Assembly (NCBI GenBank): GCA_937864815.1
Contig: CALMJY010000086.1
Location: forward strand, 1 to 48,209
DNA length: 48,209 nt
DNA from: an uncultured Bacteroidota bacterium
GTDB lineage: Bacteria > Bacteroidota > Bacteroidia > Bacteroidales > VadinHA17
Reading direction: 5' to 3'
Below, piece by piece: positions 32,324 through 42,439 of the stretch; the first letter of the stretch is position 1, and each line of letters starts with the position of its first letter. Under the pieces are notes generated by a model. That model was given only the letters and a program-made list of their open reading frames with translations. It searched no databases and was not told where the DNA came from. The position numbers were made by a program, and so were the translations under genes.

Positions 32324-33715
32324 ATGGATTACGATCTGATAATTATCGGAAGCGGCCCGGGAGGGTATGTTGCAGCAATAAGGGCTTCGCAGCTCAAAAT
32401 GAAGGTAGCGGTTATTGAAAGAGCTGAACTTGGTGGAATTTGTCTTAACTGGGGATGTATACCCACAAAATCACTCCTTAAGAGCGCCCAGGTATTTGAC
32501 TATCTGACTCATGCATCTGATTATGGAATTTCAGTTTCAGGTGAGGTGAAGCCTGATTTCACCGCAATCATAGCAAGAAGCAGGAGTGTTGCAGAAGGTA
32601 TGAGCAAGGGAATCCAGTTTCTTTTCAGGAAGAATAATATTTTCCATATTAAGGGTAACGGAAAACTTATATCACACGATACTGTTGAGGTGGATGAACC
32701 GGATGGAACGAAGAAGAATTACACTGCGAAAAATGTAATACTTGCAACAGGGGCCAGGTCAAAAGAGCTTCCAAACCTTAAGCAGGATGGGAAGAAAATA
32801 ATCGGTTACCGTGAAGCTATGACCCTTAAGAAACAGCCTGAATCGATGGTAGTCGTCGGATCAGGGGCTATCGGAAGCGAATTTGCAGCATTTTACCAGT
32901 CAATAGGAACAAATGTAACCCTTGTTGAATTTCTGCCGAGAATAGTGCCGAATGAGGACGAGGAAGTTTCAAAGCAGCTTGAAAGATCATTCAAAAAAAT
33001 GAAAATGAAGGTTATGACCGACTCATCGGTAGAATCTGTGGACACCTCAGGCGATAAATGCAGGGTGACAGTTAAGACTCCTAAAGGCCAGGAGATAATT
33101 GAGACTGATATTGTGTTCTCTGCTGTGGGGGTGACTACCAATATTGAAGGTATAGGCCTTGAAAAAACGGGTGTAAAAACCGAAAAAGGCAAAGTGATAG
33201 TCGATGATTTCTACAGGACAAATGTAAATGGAATATTTGCTATCGGTGATATAGTTCATGGTCCGGCCCTTGCTCATGTGGCTTCAGCAGAAGGAATTAT
33301 CTGTGTCGAAAAGATGGCCGGTCTGGATCCAGAACCACTCGACTACGGGAACATACCAGGATGTACCTATACAAATCCTGAAATAGCTTCTGTAGGAATG
33401 ACTGAGGCAGCTGCCAGAGAAGCAGGATACCAGCTGAAGATTGGAAAATTCCCGTTTACAGCATCAGGCAAGGCAAGTGCAGCCGGAGCAAAAGATGGAT
33501 TTATTAAGCTTATTTTTGATGCTGAATACGGGGAACTTCTTGGTGCTCACATGATTGGAGCCAATGTAACTGAGATGATTGCAGAGATTGTTGTTGCCAG
33601 GAAGCTCGAAACCACCGCACATGAAATAATAAAGTCGGTTCATCCTCATCCTACAATGTCTGAGGCAATTATGGAAGCAGCAGCAGCAGCTTATGACGAA
33701 GTTATACATCTTTAG
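32324..33715 (+). CDS. lpdA: Dihydrolipoyl dehydrogenase
   Basis: This flavoenzyme re-oxidises dihydrolipoamide with NAD+ as the E3 part of 2-oxoacid dehydrogenase complexes and the glycine cleavage system. The 463-residue protein has the FAD motif GSGPGGYVAAIRA, the redox disulfide GGICLNWGCIPTKS, the NAD motif VVGSGAIGSEFAAF, the second FAD motif GIFAIGDI and the C-terminal active-site HPHPTMSEAIMEA that pairs with the partner subunit. All key residues are present. An in-frame TTG upstream (32285) would add 13 residues without support. No E1/E2 genes are nearby, so its complex cannot be named from context. Confidence 0.95.
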   Translation: MDYDLIIIGSGPGGYVAAIRASQLKMKVAVIERAELGGICLNWGCIPTKSLLKSAQVFDYLTHASDYGISVSGEVKPDFTAIIARSRSVAEGMSKGIQFLFRKNNIFHIKGNGKLISHDTVEVDEPDGTKKNYTAKNVILATGARSKELPNLKQDGKKIIGYREAMTLKKQPESMVVVGSGAIGSEFAAFYQSIGTNVTLVEFLPRIVPNEDEEVSKQLERSFKKMKMKVMTDSSVESVDTSGDKCRVTVKTPKGQEIIETDIVFSAVGVTTNIEGIGLEKTGVKTEKGKVIVDDFYRTNVNGIFAIGDIVHGPALAHVASAEGIICVEKMAGLDPEPLDYGNIPGCTYTNPEIASVGMTEAAAREAGYQLKIGKFPFTASGKASAAGAKDGFIKLIFDAEYGELLGAHMIGANVTEMIAEIVVARKLETTAHEIIKSVHPHPTMSEAIMEAAAAAYDEVIHL

Positions 33716-33819
33716 CCCCTGCACGCAACCTTTTTTTTGTTAAAACCATCAATCTTTTGGAAGAAACTGGTATTTAAGACAATTATTTTATAATTTTATC
33801 TGTTCAAAGACTTTGATCC

Positions 33820-34380
33820 TTGGCAGATATAAAAGATTTAATAAAAGGTTGTCTTGAAGGTAACAGGAGAGATCAGGAACTCCTGTACAGAAGGTATGCG
33901 GGTAAATTGTATGCCGTATGTCTCCAGTATTCCGGAAATGATGATGAAGCAAAGGATATTTTACAGGAAGGATTCATCAAGATATTTGAAAACCTGCATA
34001 ATTATAAGTTTGAAGGTTCTTTTGAAGGCTGGATGAGGAGAATAACCGTCAATACCGCTCTGGAGAAATACCGGAGCCGGAATAACCTTTATAAGGTTGA
34101 AGATATTGACCAGATAGCAGAAACTGATTCTGAGCCCGATACAGAAGATTATTCGGGTCTTGAGGCAAATGATCTGCTGGCTATTATCAGGGAGCTGCCT
34201 CCCAAATACAGAATGATATTCAACCTCTATGCCATTGAGGGTTATTCACATAAGGAAATAAGCAAAATGGTGAATATCTCAGAAGGAACTTCAAAATCGA
34301 ATCTTTCGAGAGCACGGATTATTTTGCAGAGGAGAGTTGGATCATATACAGGAATTAAGAAGAAGATTGCGAATGGCTGA
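33820..34380 (+). CDS. ECF-type RNA polymerase sigma factor
   Basis: This 186-residue sigma-70 family protein has region 2 (about 16-80, ending FEGWMRRITVNTALEKYRS, with the -10-binding helix around DDEAKDILQEGFIKIF) and region 4 (about 125-175: LPPKYRMIFNLYAIEGYSHKEISKMVNISEGTSKS...). It lacks regions 1 and 3, as expected for extracytoplasmic-function sigmas. Translation appears to start at a TTG; no in-frame ATG lies upstream, so this start is less certain. The last 8 bases overlap the next gene (ATGGCTGA), which encodes an anti-sigma-like membrane protein. The pair is probably a signal-responsive unit of the envelope. Confidence 0.92.
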   Translation: MADIKDLIKGCLEGNRRDQELLYRRYAGKLYAVCLQYSGNDDEAKDILQEGFIKIFENLHNYKFEGSFEGWMRRITVNTALEKYRSRNNLYKVEDIDQIAETDSEPDTEDYSGLEANDLLAIIRELPPKYRMIFNLYAIEGYSHKEISKMVNISEGTSKSNLSRARIILQRRVGSYTGIKKKIANG

Positions 34381-35695
34381 CAGCAGGGCAAATATTGATC
34401 TGGTCTTCAGAAACGGATTAAAGGATTACGAAGTTCTTCCGCCTGCGGAGCTATGGGATAATATACATGCATCTGTAAATGTACCCCGGAAAAAGCCTGT
34501 TTTTCCCTTCCTTAAAGCTGCGGCAGCCATTACTGTAGTTGCAACTATGAGCTTCCTTGCTTACCGGTTAGGTGTGGAAGTATCAACCAGTCAGATGAAT
34601 GAAATGTCGGTTGCAAATCAGGAATCATTTTCTCCTGAACTGAATCCTGTTCTTCCTTCTGTTGCAGCCAGTGTTGTTCAAAGGGAAGTTAATGACAGCC
34701 CGCTGAATAACAATATTGCTGCGGCAGTGATTCCTGCCGGTAGACCTGTGAATCTTACAGGCAGTGTTTCCGAATATACTAATCCTGCTCTTTCAAAAAA
34801 TCTTATGGCTGAAAGCCGCATGATGCCAGGCATACAGGAACCAGCTGACATAAAATATGCTAAGGTAAAACCTGTTGAATTTCAGTCGTTTACATATCAG
34901 GGATTACAGGATAATGCAGCAGTGCCGGAAGTACAGAGATGGTCGGTGTCTGCAATTGCCTCTCCTACATATTATTCACAGTTTTCCACTGGTAGTAATC
35001 AGATTGCACAACAGATTATGGAATCAGACCAGACACGATCATCATATACAGGAGGTGTAGGCCTTGCATACAAGATCTCCAGTCGCTTCAGCATTCAGTC
35101 AGGTCTTTATTATTCATCACTCGGTCAGGAGGTAGGAGGTGTTAATGCCTACAGTGGTTTCCAGCAATATGACAATTCAAAGAGCGATCATAACTTTGAA
35201 CTACTCACTGCTATGGGAACAGTTTACTCCAGAAACTCGGATGTCTTTCTTAATTCATCTGATCTGCCGGCCAGAGTCCAGACTTATTATACCACTGATG
35301 TTTTCGATCCGGTCAAAGCCAACCTTAGCTACGTTAGCAGTACCATATATCAAGACCTGAGTTTTCTCGAGCTACCAATCATCTTAAGGTATAAAGTTGT
35401 AGACAGTAAGATAGATCTTAATGTTATTGGTGGTATGTCCTACAACTTCCTTCTTAACAATTCTGTTTACGCTGTTCTTGATGGTGGTAAATATCCGGTG
35501 GGAACCACAGAAGGTCTGAATACAGTTTCCCTCAGTAGCTCCCTGGGTATGGGTATGGAGTACAATCTTACAAATAACCTTTCACTCAATCTTGAACCTA
35601 CATTCAGATATTACCTGAATCCGTTCAACTCCGGAAAAACAGGTTACCATCCCTATTCAATTGGTGTCTTTTCAGGCATCTCTTACAGGTTTTAA
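34373..35695 (+). CDS. Anti-sigma-like N-terminus fused through one membrane helix to an outer-membrane beta-barrel domain
   Basis: The 440-residue product starts with a cytoplasmic-type segment (VFRNGLKDYEVLPPAELWDNIHASV, residues 11-35) of the kind found in Bacteroidota anti-sigma proteins. One hydrophobic helix follows at about 45-66 (FPFLKAAAAITVVATMSFLAYRLG), with KK before it. A Ser/Asn/Pro-rich linker of about 120 residues leads to a C-terminal domain (about 190-440) with barrel-like strands (VGLAYKISSRFSIQSGLYYSSLG; LSLNLEPTFRYYLNP) that ends YSIGVFSGISYRF. Taken at face value, it could link the inner membrane to the outer membrane. It overlaps the sigma gene by 8 bp, which supports a regulatory pairing. 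The start was chosen from that overlap. Confidence 0.75.
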   Translation: MADSRANIDLVFRNGLKDYEVLPPAELWDNIHASVNVPRKKPVFPFLKAAAAITVVATMSFLAYRLGVEVSTSQMNEMSVANQESFSPELNPVLPSVAASVVQREVNDSPLNNNIAAAVIPAGRPVNLTGSVSEYTNPALSKNLMAESRMMPGIQEPADIKYAKVKPVEFQSFTYQGLQDNAAVPEVQRWSVSAIASPTYYSQFSTGSNQIAQQIMESDQTRSSYTGGVGLAYKISSRFSIQSGLYYSSLGQEVGGVNAYSGFQQYDNSKSDHNFELLTAMGTVYSRNSDVFLNSSDLPARVQTYYTTDVFDPVKANLSYVSSTIYQDLSFLELPIILRYKVVDSKIDLNVIGGMSYNFLLNNSVYAVLDGGKYPVGTTEGLNTVSLSSSLGMGMEYNLTNNLSLNLEPTFRYYLNPFNSGKTGYHPYSIGVFSGISYRF

Positions 35696-35792
35696 GCTGG
35701 CATAAGGCGACAGGCAACAGGCTTAAGGCGTTTCCAATCCAATAATACATGTTTTGATACCTTGAATTCTGTTTTTTAAGCAGTATTATTGT

Positions 35793-35800
35793 TACCTTTG
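35793..35800 (+). promoter_or_regulatory. Candidate -7 element of the transglycosylase-uvrA unit
   Basis: TACCTTTG at 35793-35800 followed by CAAA matches TAnnTTTG and lies 29 bp before the ATG, with a T-tract (35772-35777) near the -33 position. Confidence 0.45.
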
Positions 35801-35829
35801 CAAATTGTTTAAAAACCTGTAAAAGAATA

Positions 35830-36783
35830 ATGAGTTTTAATAAACGATCCATAATCGTAATTTCTGCCATGACCTCAGTTATAGCGATGATGATGATAAT
35901 AGGATTCGGTTTCAGGGGGTCAGAGAAAGAATCCGTATTATCATCATCCGATACCGTTTACAGTATTCAATCGTTCAAATTACCCGATGAAGTGATATTT
36001 GGAGGAGAGCGTATGCCTCTTGAGAATTTTGATACAAGGGAGAGCCTGGAAAGAGAGATTCTCATAAGTGCCTACCGTCATTCTTCAACAATACTCATTA
36101 TAAAAAGAGCGAACAGATATTTTCCAGTGATGGAGAAGATACTGAAAGAGAACAATATACCGGATGACTTCAAGTACCTGGCTGCTGCTGAGAGTGAGTA
36201 CAGTAATATGGTTTCACCTGTGGGAGCAACAGGTTTCTGGCAGATCATGCCTGAAACAGGAAGGGAACAGGGAATGGAGATCAATACTGTAGTTGATGAG
36301 AGATACCACATTGAAAAATCGACAGAATTTGCATGTGATTTTTTCAGAAAATCGTATGAAAAGTACGGGAACTGGACTCTTGCTGCAGCTTCATACAATG
36401 GTGGCAGGAGAAGGATGGATGAACAGATAGAGTTGCAGAAGCAGAATAACTATTATGATCTGCTTCTCGCTGAAGAGACTTCACGATATATTTTCAGGGC
36501 TGTAGCATATAAACTTATTATAAGTGATCCGGCTGCCTATGGATTTGACCTTGAAAAGGAAGATCTCTATCCTGAACTGAAATACTATGAAGTAAAGGTT
36601 GATACAACAGTTTCAGATTTTTCTGATTTCGCCGGCAAATTCGGCACAAACTATAAAATGCTGAAATTTCTGAATCCATGGCTCAGAAAACCTTATCTGA
36701 CACCCAAAACAAATAAGGTATACCTTATAAAAATACCTGCAGAAGGGATGCGTACCATAGAAAAGGGAGAGGCAGAAAACTGA
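35830..36783 (+). CDS. Lytic transglycosylase (SLT domain)
   Basis: This enzyme cuts peptidoglycan strands between MurNAc and GlcNAc, leaving 1,6-anhydro ends. The 317-residue protein has an N-terminal signal or anchor (IIVISAMTSVIAMMMIIGFGF). The SLT domain has the catalytic Glu E121 in AAAESEYSNMVSPVGATGFWQIMPETG, the goose-lysozyme-like pattern, and the later NWTLAAASYNGG motif. The C-terminal about 60 residues (YEVKVDTTVSDFSDFAGKFG, then LKFLNPWLR) resemble a LysM-type or LysM-derived domain as in MltD. It lies 20 bp before uvrA and they may be co-transcribed. Confidence 0.9.
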   Translation: MSFNKRSIIVISAMTSVIAMMMIIGFGFRGSEKESVLSSSDTVYSIQSFKLPDEVIFGGERMPLENFDTRESLEREILISAYRHSSTILIIKRANRYFPVMEKILKENNIPDDFKYLAAAESEYSNMVSPVGATGFWQIMPETGREQGMEINTVVDERYHIEKSTEFACDFFRKSYEKYGNWTLAAASYNGGRRRMDEQIELQKQNNYYDLLLAEETSRYIFRAVAYKLIISDPAAYGFDLEKEDLYPELKYYEVKVDTTVSDFSDFAGKFGTNYKMLKFLNPWLRKPYLTPKTNKVYLIKIPAEGMRTIEKGEAEN

Positions 36784-36803
36784 ACTATAACCGGCTGGTA
36801 TAA

Positions 36804-39623
36804 ATGAGCGAGGAGATAAAAGTCCTGGGAGCCAGGGTTCATAACCTGCAGAATATTGATGTCACAATACCACGTAACAAGCTGGTTGTTATAACAGGCT
36901 TAAGCGGCAGTGGGAAATCATCTCTTGCTTTTGATACTATTTATGCTGAAGGGCAGCGGCGCTATATGGAAACGCTTTCTGCCTATGCACGCCAGTTTCT
37001 TGGCGGTATGGAAAGACCTGATGTAGATAAAATTACAGGATTAAGTCCGGTAATTTCCATTGAGCAGAAGACAACGAATAAGAATCCAAGATCAACTGTA
37101 GGAACAATAACTGAGATTTATGATTTTCTCAGATTACTCTTTGCACGGGCAGGGGAGGCTTATTCGTGGGCTTCGGGCGAGAAAATGGTGAAATACACCG
37201 ATGAACAGATTCTCGCGCTCGTGAAAAGCAGGTTTGCAGGTCTGAAAGTATATTTCCTGGCACCTGTCGTAAAAGGAAGAAAAGGTCATTATAAGGAGCT
37301 TTTTGAACAGCTCAGACGCAAAGGATTCCTTCATGTGAGGATTAACAATGAAATCAGGGAACTGGTTGCCGGAATGAAACTTGACAGATATAAGACGCAT
37401 TACATCGAGCTTGTAATTGATAAATTCAAAGTAGGAGATACCACCGATAAAAGACTTCACGATTCAATAATAATGTCACTTGACCAGGGAGATGGTGTGA
37501 TGATGGTACTTGATGCTGACGGCAATGAACCAAGATACTTCAGTCGTCACCTGATGTGCCCTGTTACGGGCATCTCATATAATGAACCCGCGCCACATAC
37601 CTTTTCATTCAATTCACCACAGGGCGCATGTCACTATTGCAATGGTCTGGGTGAAGTTTCAAGTATCGATGTTGAGAAAATAATCCCTGACAGGAATCTG
37701 AGTATCAGAAAAGGAGGCATTGAACCTCTCGGTAAATACAGGAATATCTGGATATTCTGGCAGATTGAAGCAATAGCCGAAAAAAACGGATTTACAATCG
37801 ATACTCCAATAAAGGATATTCCCGAAGAGATCCTGAATAAGGTTTTGTATGGATCAGATGAGGTACTGAAACTTTCAAACACACCTCTCGGTATGACCTC
37901 AAACTATTTCCTGACTTTTGAGGGTGTGGTAAATTTTATCGGAAATCTTGAGACCATAGGCAGTTCAGGTTCCGCCGGCAAGATAAAGGAACAGTATGTT
38001 CAGTATAATATATGCCCTGAATGCAATGGTACACGTCTGAAAAAGGAATCTTTGTATTTCCGTATTGCGGGTAAAAACATCGGGGAACTTGCCTCAATCG
38101 ATATCAGGGATCTGGCAGCACTTCTTGAGGGTATAGAGGAGAAGATGACTGGTAAACAGAAAGTTATTGCTGCTGAAATACTTAAGGAGATAAGGTCCCG
38201 ACTTGGATTTTTACTTGAAGTTGGTCTGGAATATCTTTCACTTAACAGAGGAGCGAGGACACTTTCAGGAGGGGAGAGCCAGAGGATCAGGCTTGCCACT
38301 CAGATAGGCTCACGACTTGTAAATGTGCTGTATATCCTTGATGAACCAAGCATAGGCTTGCATCAGAGGGACAACAGGCAGCTGATTTCCGCACTTAGAC
38401 AGCTGCGTGATGCCGGAAACTCTGTCATAGTAGTGGAACATGACAGGGAAATGATCTTGTCAGCCGATCATGTAATTGATATGGGACCGGGAGCAGGAGT
38501 CCACGGCGGACTTGTAGTTGCAAACGGTAATCCTTCTGAGATAATGAAGGTCAGTACAATAACTTCCAGCTATCTGAATAACACAAAGAAATTTAAAATA
38601 CCGGCAAAAAGACGTGAAGGAAATGGCAAATTCCTTACCCTTTCAGGGGCAAAAGGACATAACCTTAATAATGTTAATCTTACACTTCCTCTGGGAAGGT
38701 TTATATGCATAACAGGAGTTTCCGGCAGTGGTAAGTCTTCACTTATAAACCAGACACTTCATCCTGCTCTGGCAAAAAGATATCATAACTCCGGAAAGTC
38801 AGCTCTTCCTTTTCAGGAAATAAAGGGTCTTGAACATCTTGACAAGGTTATTGAGGTCAGCCAGGCTCCTATCGGAAAGACTCCCCGTTCAAATCCTGCG
38901 ACCTATACCGGCGTTTTTACCGATATCAGAAAATTATTTGAACAGACAACTGAAGCCAGGATAAGGGGATTTGGTGCCGGCCGGTTCTCATTTAATGTTA
39001 AGGGTGGAAGATGCGAAGGATGCGAAGGGGCCGGGATGAAGACTATCGAGATGAATTTTCTCCCGGATGTGTACGTCCATTGCAATGAATGTAACGGGAG
39101 GCGATATAACAGAGAAACCCTCGAGGTAAAATATAAGGGTCAGTCAATAAGTGATGTTCTTGAAATGACAATTGACAATGCTGTTGAATTTTTCGCAAAT
39201 GTTCCCTCTATATATCACAAGATAAAAACACTTCATGACGTAGGACTTGGTTACATTAAGCTGGGTCAGCAGTCAACTACTTTGTCGGGAGGTGAGGCAC
39301 AAAGGGTAAAGCTTGCCACTGAACTTGCCAGAAAAGACACAGGCAAAACACTGTATATTCTTGATGAACCGACTACTGGTTTGCATTTTGAAGATGTCAG
39401 GGTTCTGCTTGATGTTCTCAATAAGCTGGTGGATAGAGGTAATACGGTTATTGTAATCGAGCATAATCTCGACGTTGTAAAGATGGCAGATTATGTGGTT
39501 GATCTTGGAAAGGATGGAGGAAAAGCAGGAGGTAATATCCTCTTCTCGGGAACTCCTGAGCAGCTTATAAAATGCAAGGAAAGCTATACGGGAAAATACC
39601 TGAAACCCGAACTTCAGGCTTGA
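36804..39623 (+). CDS. uvrA: UvrABC excinuclease subunit A
   Basis: UvrA recognises bulky DNA damage and loads UvrB in nucleotide excision repair. The 939-residue protein has two ABC ATPase modules: Walker [15 protein letters not shown] (near the N-terminus) and [14 protein letters not shown] (about 637-650), signatures [12 protein letters not shown] and [12 protein letters not shown], and Walker [15 protein letters not shown] and [14 protein letters not shown]. Zinc-binding Cys sets occur at [24 protein letters not shown] and CNECNGRR. Length and motif order are those of standard class I UvrA. The gene starts 20 bp after the transglycosylase gene. Confidence 0.97.
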   Translation: MSEEIKVLGARVHNLQNIDVTIPRNKLVVITGLSGSGKSSLAFDTIYAEGQRRYMETLSAYARQFLGGMERPDVDKITGLSPVISIEQKTTNKNPRSTVGTITEIYDFLRLLFARAGEAYSWASGEKMVKYTDEQILALVKSRFAGLKVYFLAPVVKGRKGHYKELFEQLRRKGFLHVRINNEIRELVAGMKLDRYKTHYIELVIDKFKVGDTTDKRLHDSIIMSLDQGDGVMMVLDADGNEPRYFSRHLMCPVTGISYNEPAPHTFSFNSPQGACHYCNGLGEVSSIDVEKIIPDRNLSIRKGGIEPLGKYRNIWIFWQIEAIAEKNGFTIDTPIKDIPEEILNKVLYGSDEVLKLSNTPLGMTSNYFLTFEGVVNFIGNLETIGSSGSAGKIKEQYVQYNICPECNGTRLKKESLYFRIAGKNIGELASIDIRDLAALLEGIEEKMTGKQKVIAAEILKEIRSRLGFLLEVGLEYLSLNRGARTLSGGESQRIRLATQIGSRLVNVLYILDEPSIGLHQRDNRQLISALRQLRDAGNSVIVVEHDREMILSADHVIDMGPGAGVHGGLVVANGNPSEIMKVSTITSSYLNNTKKFKIPAKRREGNGKFLTLSGAKGHNLNNVNLTLPLGRFICITGVSGSGKSSLINQTLHPALAKRYHNSGKSALPFQEIKGLEHLDKVIEVSQAPIGKTPRSNPATYTGVFTDIRKLFEQTTEARIRGFGAGRFSFNVKGGRCEGCEGAGMKTIEMNFLPDVYVHCNECNGRRYNRETLEVKYKGQSISDVLEMTIDNAVEFFANVPSIYHKIKTLHDVGLGYIKLGQQSTTLSGGEAQRVKLATELARKDTGKTLYILDEPTTGLHFEDVRVLLDVLNKLVDRGNTVIVIEHNLDVVKMADYVVDLGKDGGKAGGNILFSGTPEQLIKCKESYTGKYLKPELQA

Positions 39624-39632
39624 GAATTTATT

Positions 39633-39640
39633 TATATTTG
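39633..39640 (+). promoter_or_regulatory. Candidate -7 element of the LOG-family gene
   Basis: TATATTTG at 39633-39640 matches TAnnTTTG, 29 bp before the ATG. No good -33 element at the usual distance is seen. Confidence 0.4.
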
Positions 39641-39669
39641 AGATATTTTAAACTTTAACTGTAAGGGAC

Positions 39670-40380
39670 ATGGAGAAACCTGCCGATCTGATCAAGGATG
39701 CATTTGATATGAAAACCTGGAATGAAATACATACTACCGATTCATGGAGGGTTTTTAAGATTATATCAGAACTGGTGGAGGGGTTTGAAAAACTTGCTAG
39801 GATCGGTCCGTGTGTATCCATATTTGGTTCAGCCAGAACACATTATAATGACAAATACTACAAGCTGGCCGAAGACATCGCATATAAGCTTACACTTAAC
39901 GGATACGGTGTAATTACAGGCGGAGGTCCGGGAATTATGGAGGCTGCAAACAAAGGAGCATCGCGGGGAAATGGCAAATCGGTTGGCATAAATATAGATC
40001 TTCCTTTTGAACAACGCCCTAATCCTTATATCGATGCTGACAAACTCATAACTTTCGACCATTTCTTTGTCAGAAAGGTTATGTTTATGAAATATTCCCA
40101 GGGTTTTATTGTTCTTCCCGGGGGCTTTGGCACCTTTGACGAACTTTTTGAAGCAATAACTCTCATACAGACCAGGAAGATAGGCAAGTTTCCTATCATA
40201 CTGGTAGGTAAGAAATACTGGAAGGGTCTTGTAGAATGGATCGAGGAAGTGATGCTTGAAGAGGAGGAGAACATATCTCCTGATGATTTGAAGCTATTCA
40301 GCCTTGTTGATTCTGCCAATGATGCAGTTGAAGCTATAAAGAAATTCTACTCAAGGTATCTGCTGAGTCCAAACTTCTGA
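39670..40380 (+). CDS. LOG-family nucleoside-monophosphate phosphoribohydrolase (TIGR00730 type)
   Basis: This 236-residue cytoplasmic protein has the Rossmann-like lysine-decarboxylase-like/LOG fold. The signature motif PGGFGTFDELFE is present, with the earlier nucleotide-binding GGGPGIMEAANKGA and the VSIFGSART strand. Family members cleave the N-glycosidic bond of 5'-monophosphates, originally noted for cytokinin activation in plants; in bacteria they act on AMP and similar nucleotides. The old name 'lysine decarboxylase' should not be used. The gene ends one base before smpB, which is convergent. No further functional context is visible. Confidence 0.9.
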   Translation: MEKPADLIKDAFDMKTWNEIHTTDSWRVFKIISELVEGFEKLARIGPCVSIFGSARTHYNDKYYKLAEDIAYKLTLNGYGVITGGGPGIMEAANKGASRGNGKSVGINIDLPFEQRPNPYIDADKLITFDHFFVRKVMFMKYSQGFIVLPGGFGTFDELFEAITLIQTRKIGKFPIILVGKKYWKGLVEWIEEVMLEEEENISPDDLKLFSLVDSANDAVEAIKKFYSRYLLSPNF

Positions 40381-40381
40381 T

Positions 40382-40840
40382 TCAATGTTTTCTCATTCTG
40401 TCCATTTCGCGTGAAGCATCTTTTCTTTTGAGTGTCTCACGCTTGTCATATTCTTTTTTGCCTTTGGATATTGCTATCTCTGTTTTGGCAAGACCTCTGT
40501 CATTGATAAAAACCCTGATGACTATAATAGTAAGACCGGTCTCCTTCACCTTTCTCTCAATCTTTCTGAGTTCCCGAGATGTGAGTAGAAGCTTCCTGTC
40601 TCTCAGCGGATCATGATTATTGAGATTTCCCCACCAGTATTCCGCTATATGCATTCCCTTAAGGTAAAGCTCTCCATTACTGAAGTAACAGTAAGAATCA
40701 GCAATTGTAGCCTTGCCCAGCCTGATCGATTTAATTTCTGTGCCTGACAGTTTTATTCCGGCAATAAACTTTTCGAGAAACTCATAATCATGAGAAGCCT
40801 TCTTGTTCTTAATTACAATATTTGCAGAACTCCCTTTCAT
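40382..40840 (-). CDS. smpB: SsrA (tmRNA)-binding protein SmpB
   Basis: SmpB binds tmRNA and brings it to stalled ribosomes for trans-translation. The 152-residue protein has the full family pattern: [55 protein letters not shown] and the C-terminal [20 protein letters not shown] with a basic tail that mimics the codon-anticodon region. The tmRNA gene itself is not seen in this window. It is 9 bp downstream of the Yip1-like gene on the same strand, forming a two-gene unit. Confidence 0.96.
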   Translation of the reverse strand: MKGSSANIVIKNKKASHDYEFLEKFIAGIKLSGTEIKSIRLGKATIADSYCYFSNGELYLKGMHIAEYWWGNLNNHDPLRDRKLLLTSRELRKIERKVKETGLTIIVIRVFINDRGLAKTEIAISKGKKEYDKRETLKRKDASREMDRMRKH

Positions 40841-40849
40841 TATTCACAA

Positions 40850-41431
40850 CTAATCAAAGAAAGAGTAATATATTCTGTCTGACAGCATTATCATGAAAAT
40901 GTTTGCTGCTATATAGATTGCTGAAAATACCACGGTTGAAGAGACAAGCAACGGGATTCTTTTATGCTGAGGCGGTTTGAGCATTACTTCAGCACCTGTC
41001 CAGAAAATATAAAGTCCGTAAAAAGCTAAAATATTGATGAAGAGGAGTGACTCAAAAACCGAGCTAAGGACCTGACACAGCAGAAAGGGGACAATAGAAA
41101 ATACAACAAGCCTGAATGCAACTTTGAAACTTCTGCCAAGATCAAGCGGATATGTTGTTTCACGAAGGATCAGTGCAGCCAGGTATGTTGTTATCAGAAC
41201 GACAACAAGTTTCCTTATTCCAAAGAATAAAGAATATACAAATGAGAGTTCAGTATTTATAAAAATAAGTGATCCTGCTATTGCAGCTACAGATACAAGC
41301 AGAGTCAGGGGAAGCAGAAGGCTGTTTCTGATAAGCAATATGGGTGTGTTTTCCGAATCAATTTTTACCCAATACCTTGAAGGATTGAAGAGTATATTCT
41401 TTATTCCCGTCAGAAGAAACCGGTAGTCCAT
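40850..41431 (-). CDS. Yip1-like/DUF1282-type multi-pass membrane protein
   Basis: This is a 193-residue inner-membrane protein with about five hydrophobic segments (about 33-56, 63-90, 105-128, 128-147 and 162-183). The N-terminal pattern (ILFNPSRYWVKIDSENTPILLIRNSLLLPLTLL) is the layout of Yip1/DUF1282 proteins in bacteria: a short amphipathic start with NPxxYW, then membrane helices. The function of these is unknown. It is the first gene ahead of smpB, with 9 bp between them, and diverges from miaA. A -7-like element lies upstream on the minus strand. Confidence 0.65.
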   Translation of the reverse strand: MDYRFLLTGIKNILFNPSRYWVKIDSENTPILLIRNSLLLPLTLLVSVAAIAGSLIFINTELSFVYSLFFGIRKLVVVLITTYLAALILRETTYPLDLGRSFKVAFRLVVFSIVPFLLCQVLSSVFESLLFINILAFYGLYIFWTGAEVMLKPPQHKRIPLLVSSTVVFSAIYIAANIFMIMLSDRIYYSFFD

Positions 41432-41454
41432 AAATTATTGTATTGAATGAGCGT

Positions 41455-41462
41455 CAAAATTA
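41455..41462 (-). promoter_or_regulatory. Candidate -7 element of the Yip1-like/smpB unit
   Basis: Minus strand 41462-41455 reads TAATTTTG, matching TAnnTTTG, about 23 bp before the start codon. The -33 match is poor. Confidence 0.35.
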
Positions 41463-41518
41463 ATTAATTTTAGTGTATATTGCTTTTATTCCAAAATATC
41501 AGCTGATTGGACCCGGAA

Positions 41519-42439
41519 ATGACTGATAATTATGATCTTGTAATGGTTACCGGTCCTACTGCTTCAGGGAAGACCTCGCTTGCTGTTTCAATTGCACACC
41601 GTTTAAATGGTGAAATAATAAGCGCTGATTCACGACAGGTTTACAGAGGCATGGACATTGGTACCGGTAAAGACTATGATGATTATATCATTGACGGATT
41701 CAGTATTCCTTTTCACCTGATTGATATTGCAGAACCCGGGTACAAGTATAATGTCTTTGAATACCAGCGCGACTTTTTCAGAGTATACAAATCATTAAAG
41801 GAGAGGAACATATTTCCTGTAGTATGTGGTGGCTCCGGAATGTATGTTGATAGTATTATAAAGGGATACAAAATGGTGGAAGTCCCTCCCGACACCGGAC
41901 TAAGGAGCCGGCTTGAGAAAAAAACCATGGAGGAGCTTACAGGGATACTGGCTGCATTGAAAAGCATGCATAATACAACTGACTTAGATTCAAAGAAGAG
42001 ACTCATCAGGGCTATTGAGATAGAACACTTTAGCAAAAACCGCAAGGCACATAAAAGCAATATGCCCCGCATTAACTCCCTGGTAATTGGTATAATGATT
42101 GAAAGGGATAAGAGGAGACAGATGATCAGCCAGCGATTAAGGCAGAGGTTGGAATCAGGTATGGTTGAGGAGGTTAAAAGGATTATTGATTCAGGAGTTG
42201 ATCCGGAGATAATGATATATTACGGACTGGAATACAAATATATAACTCTTTATCTGACACGCAGACTAACCTATGATAAGATGATCAGTGACCTTGAGAT
42301 CGCCATTCACCAGTTCGCAAAACGACAAATGACCTGGTTCAGGGGCATGGAAAAGAAAGGGACAAAGATCCATTGGATCGATGGGGAATTACCAATGTCT
42401 GAAAAGGTTGAAAGAGTATTGGATTTGTTAAAAACTTGA
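41519..42439 (+). CDS. miaA: tRNA dimethylallyltransferase
   Basis: MiaA transfers a dimethylallyl group to N6 of A37 in tRNAs that read UNN codons. The 306-residue protein has the P-loop GPTASGKTSLAVS, the ISADSRQVYRGMDIGTGKD motif that binds A37 and substrate, the VVCGGSGMYVDSI segment and the late RQMTWFRG motif. Length is usual for the family. Translation could begin at a TTG 12 bp upstream, but the ATG at 41519 is preferred. The gene is divergent from the Yip1-like/smpB pair and ends in a palindromic convergent gap. Confidence 0.94.
   Translation: MTDNYDLVMVTGPTASGKTSLAVSIAHRLNGEIISADSRQVYRGMDIGTGKDYDDYIIDGFSIPFHLIDIAEPGYKYNVFEYQRDFFRVYKSLKERNIFPVVCGGSGMYVDSIIKGYKMVEVPPDTGLRSRLEKKTMEELTGILAALKSMHNTTDLDSKKRLIRAIEIEHFSKNRKAHKSNMPRINSLVIGIMIERDKRRQMISQRLRQRLESGMVEEVKRIIDSGVDPEIMIYYGLEYKYITLYLTRRLTYDKMISDLEIAIHQFAKRQMTWFRGMEKKGTKIHWIDGELPMSEKVERVLDLLKT

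Noticed and set aside
39670-40380. Lysine decarboxylase annotation for the PGGFGTFDE protein.
   Set aside because: This motif belongs to LOG-type phosphoribohydrolases; the decarboxylase name is a historical misannotation.
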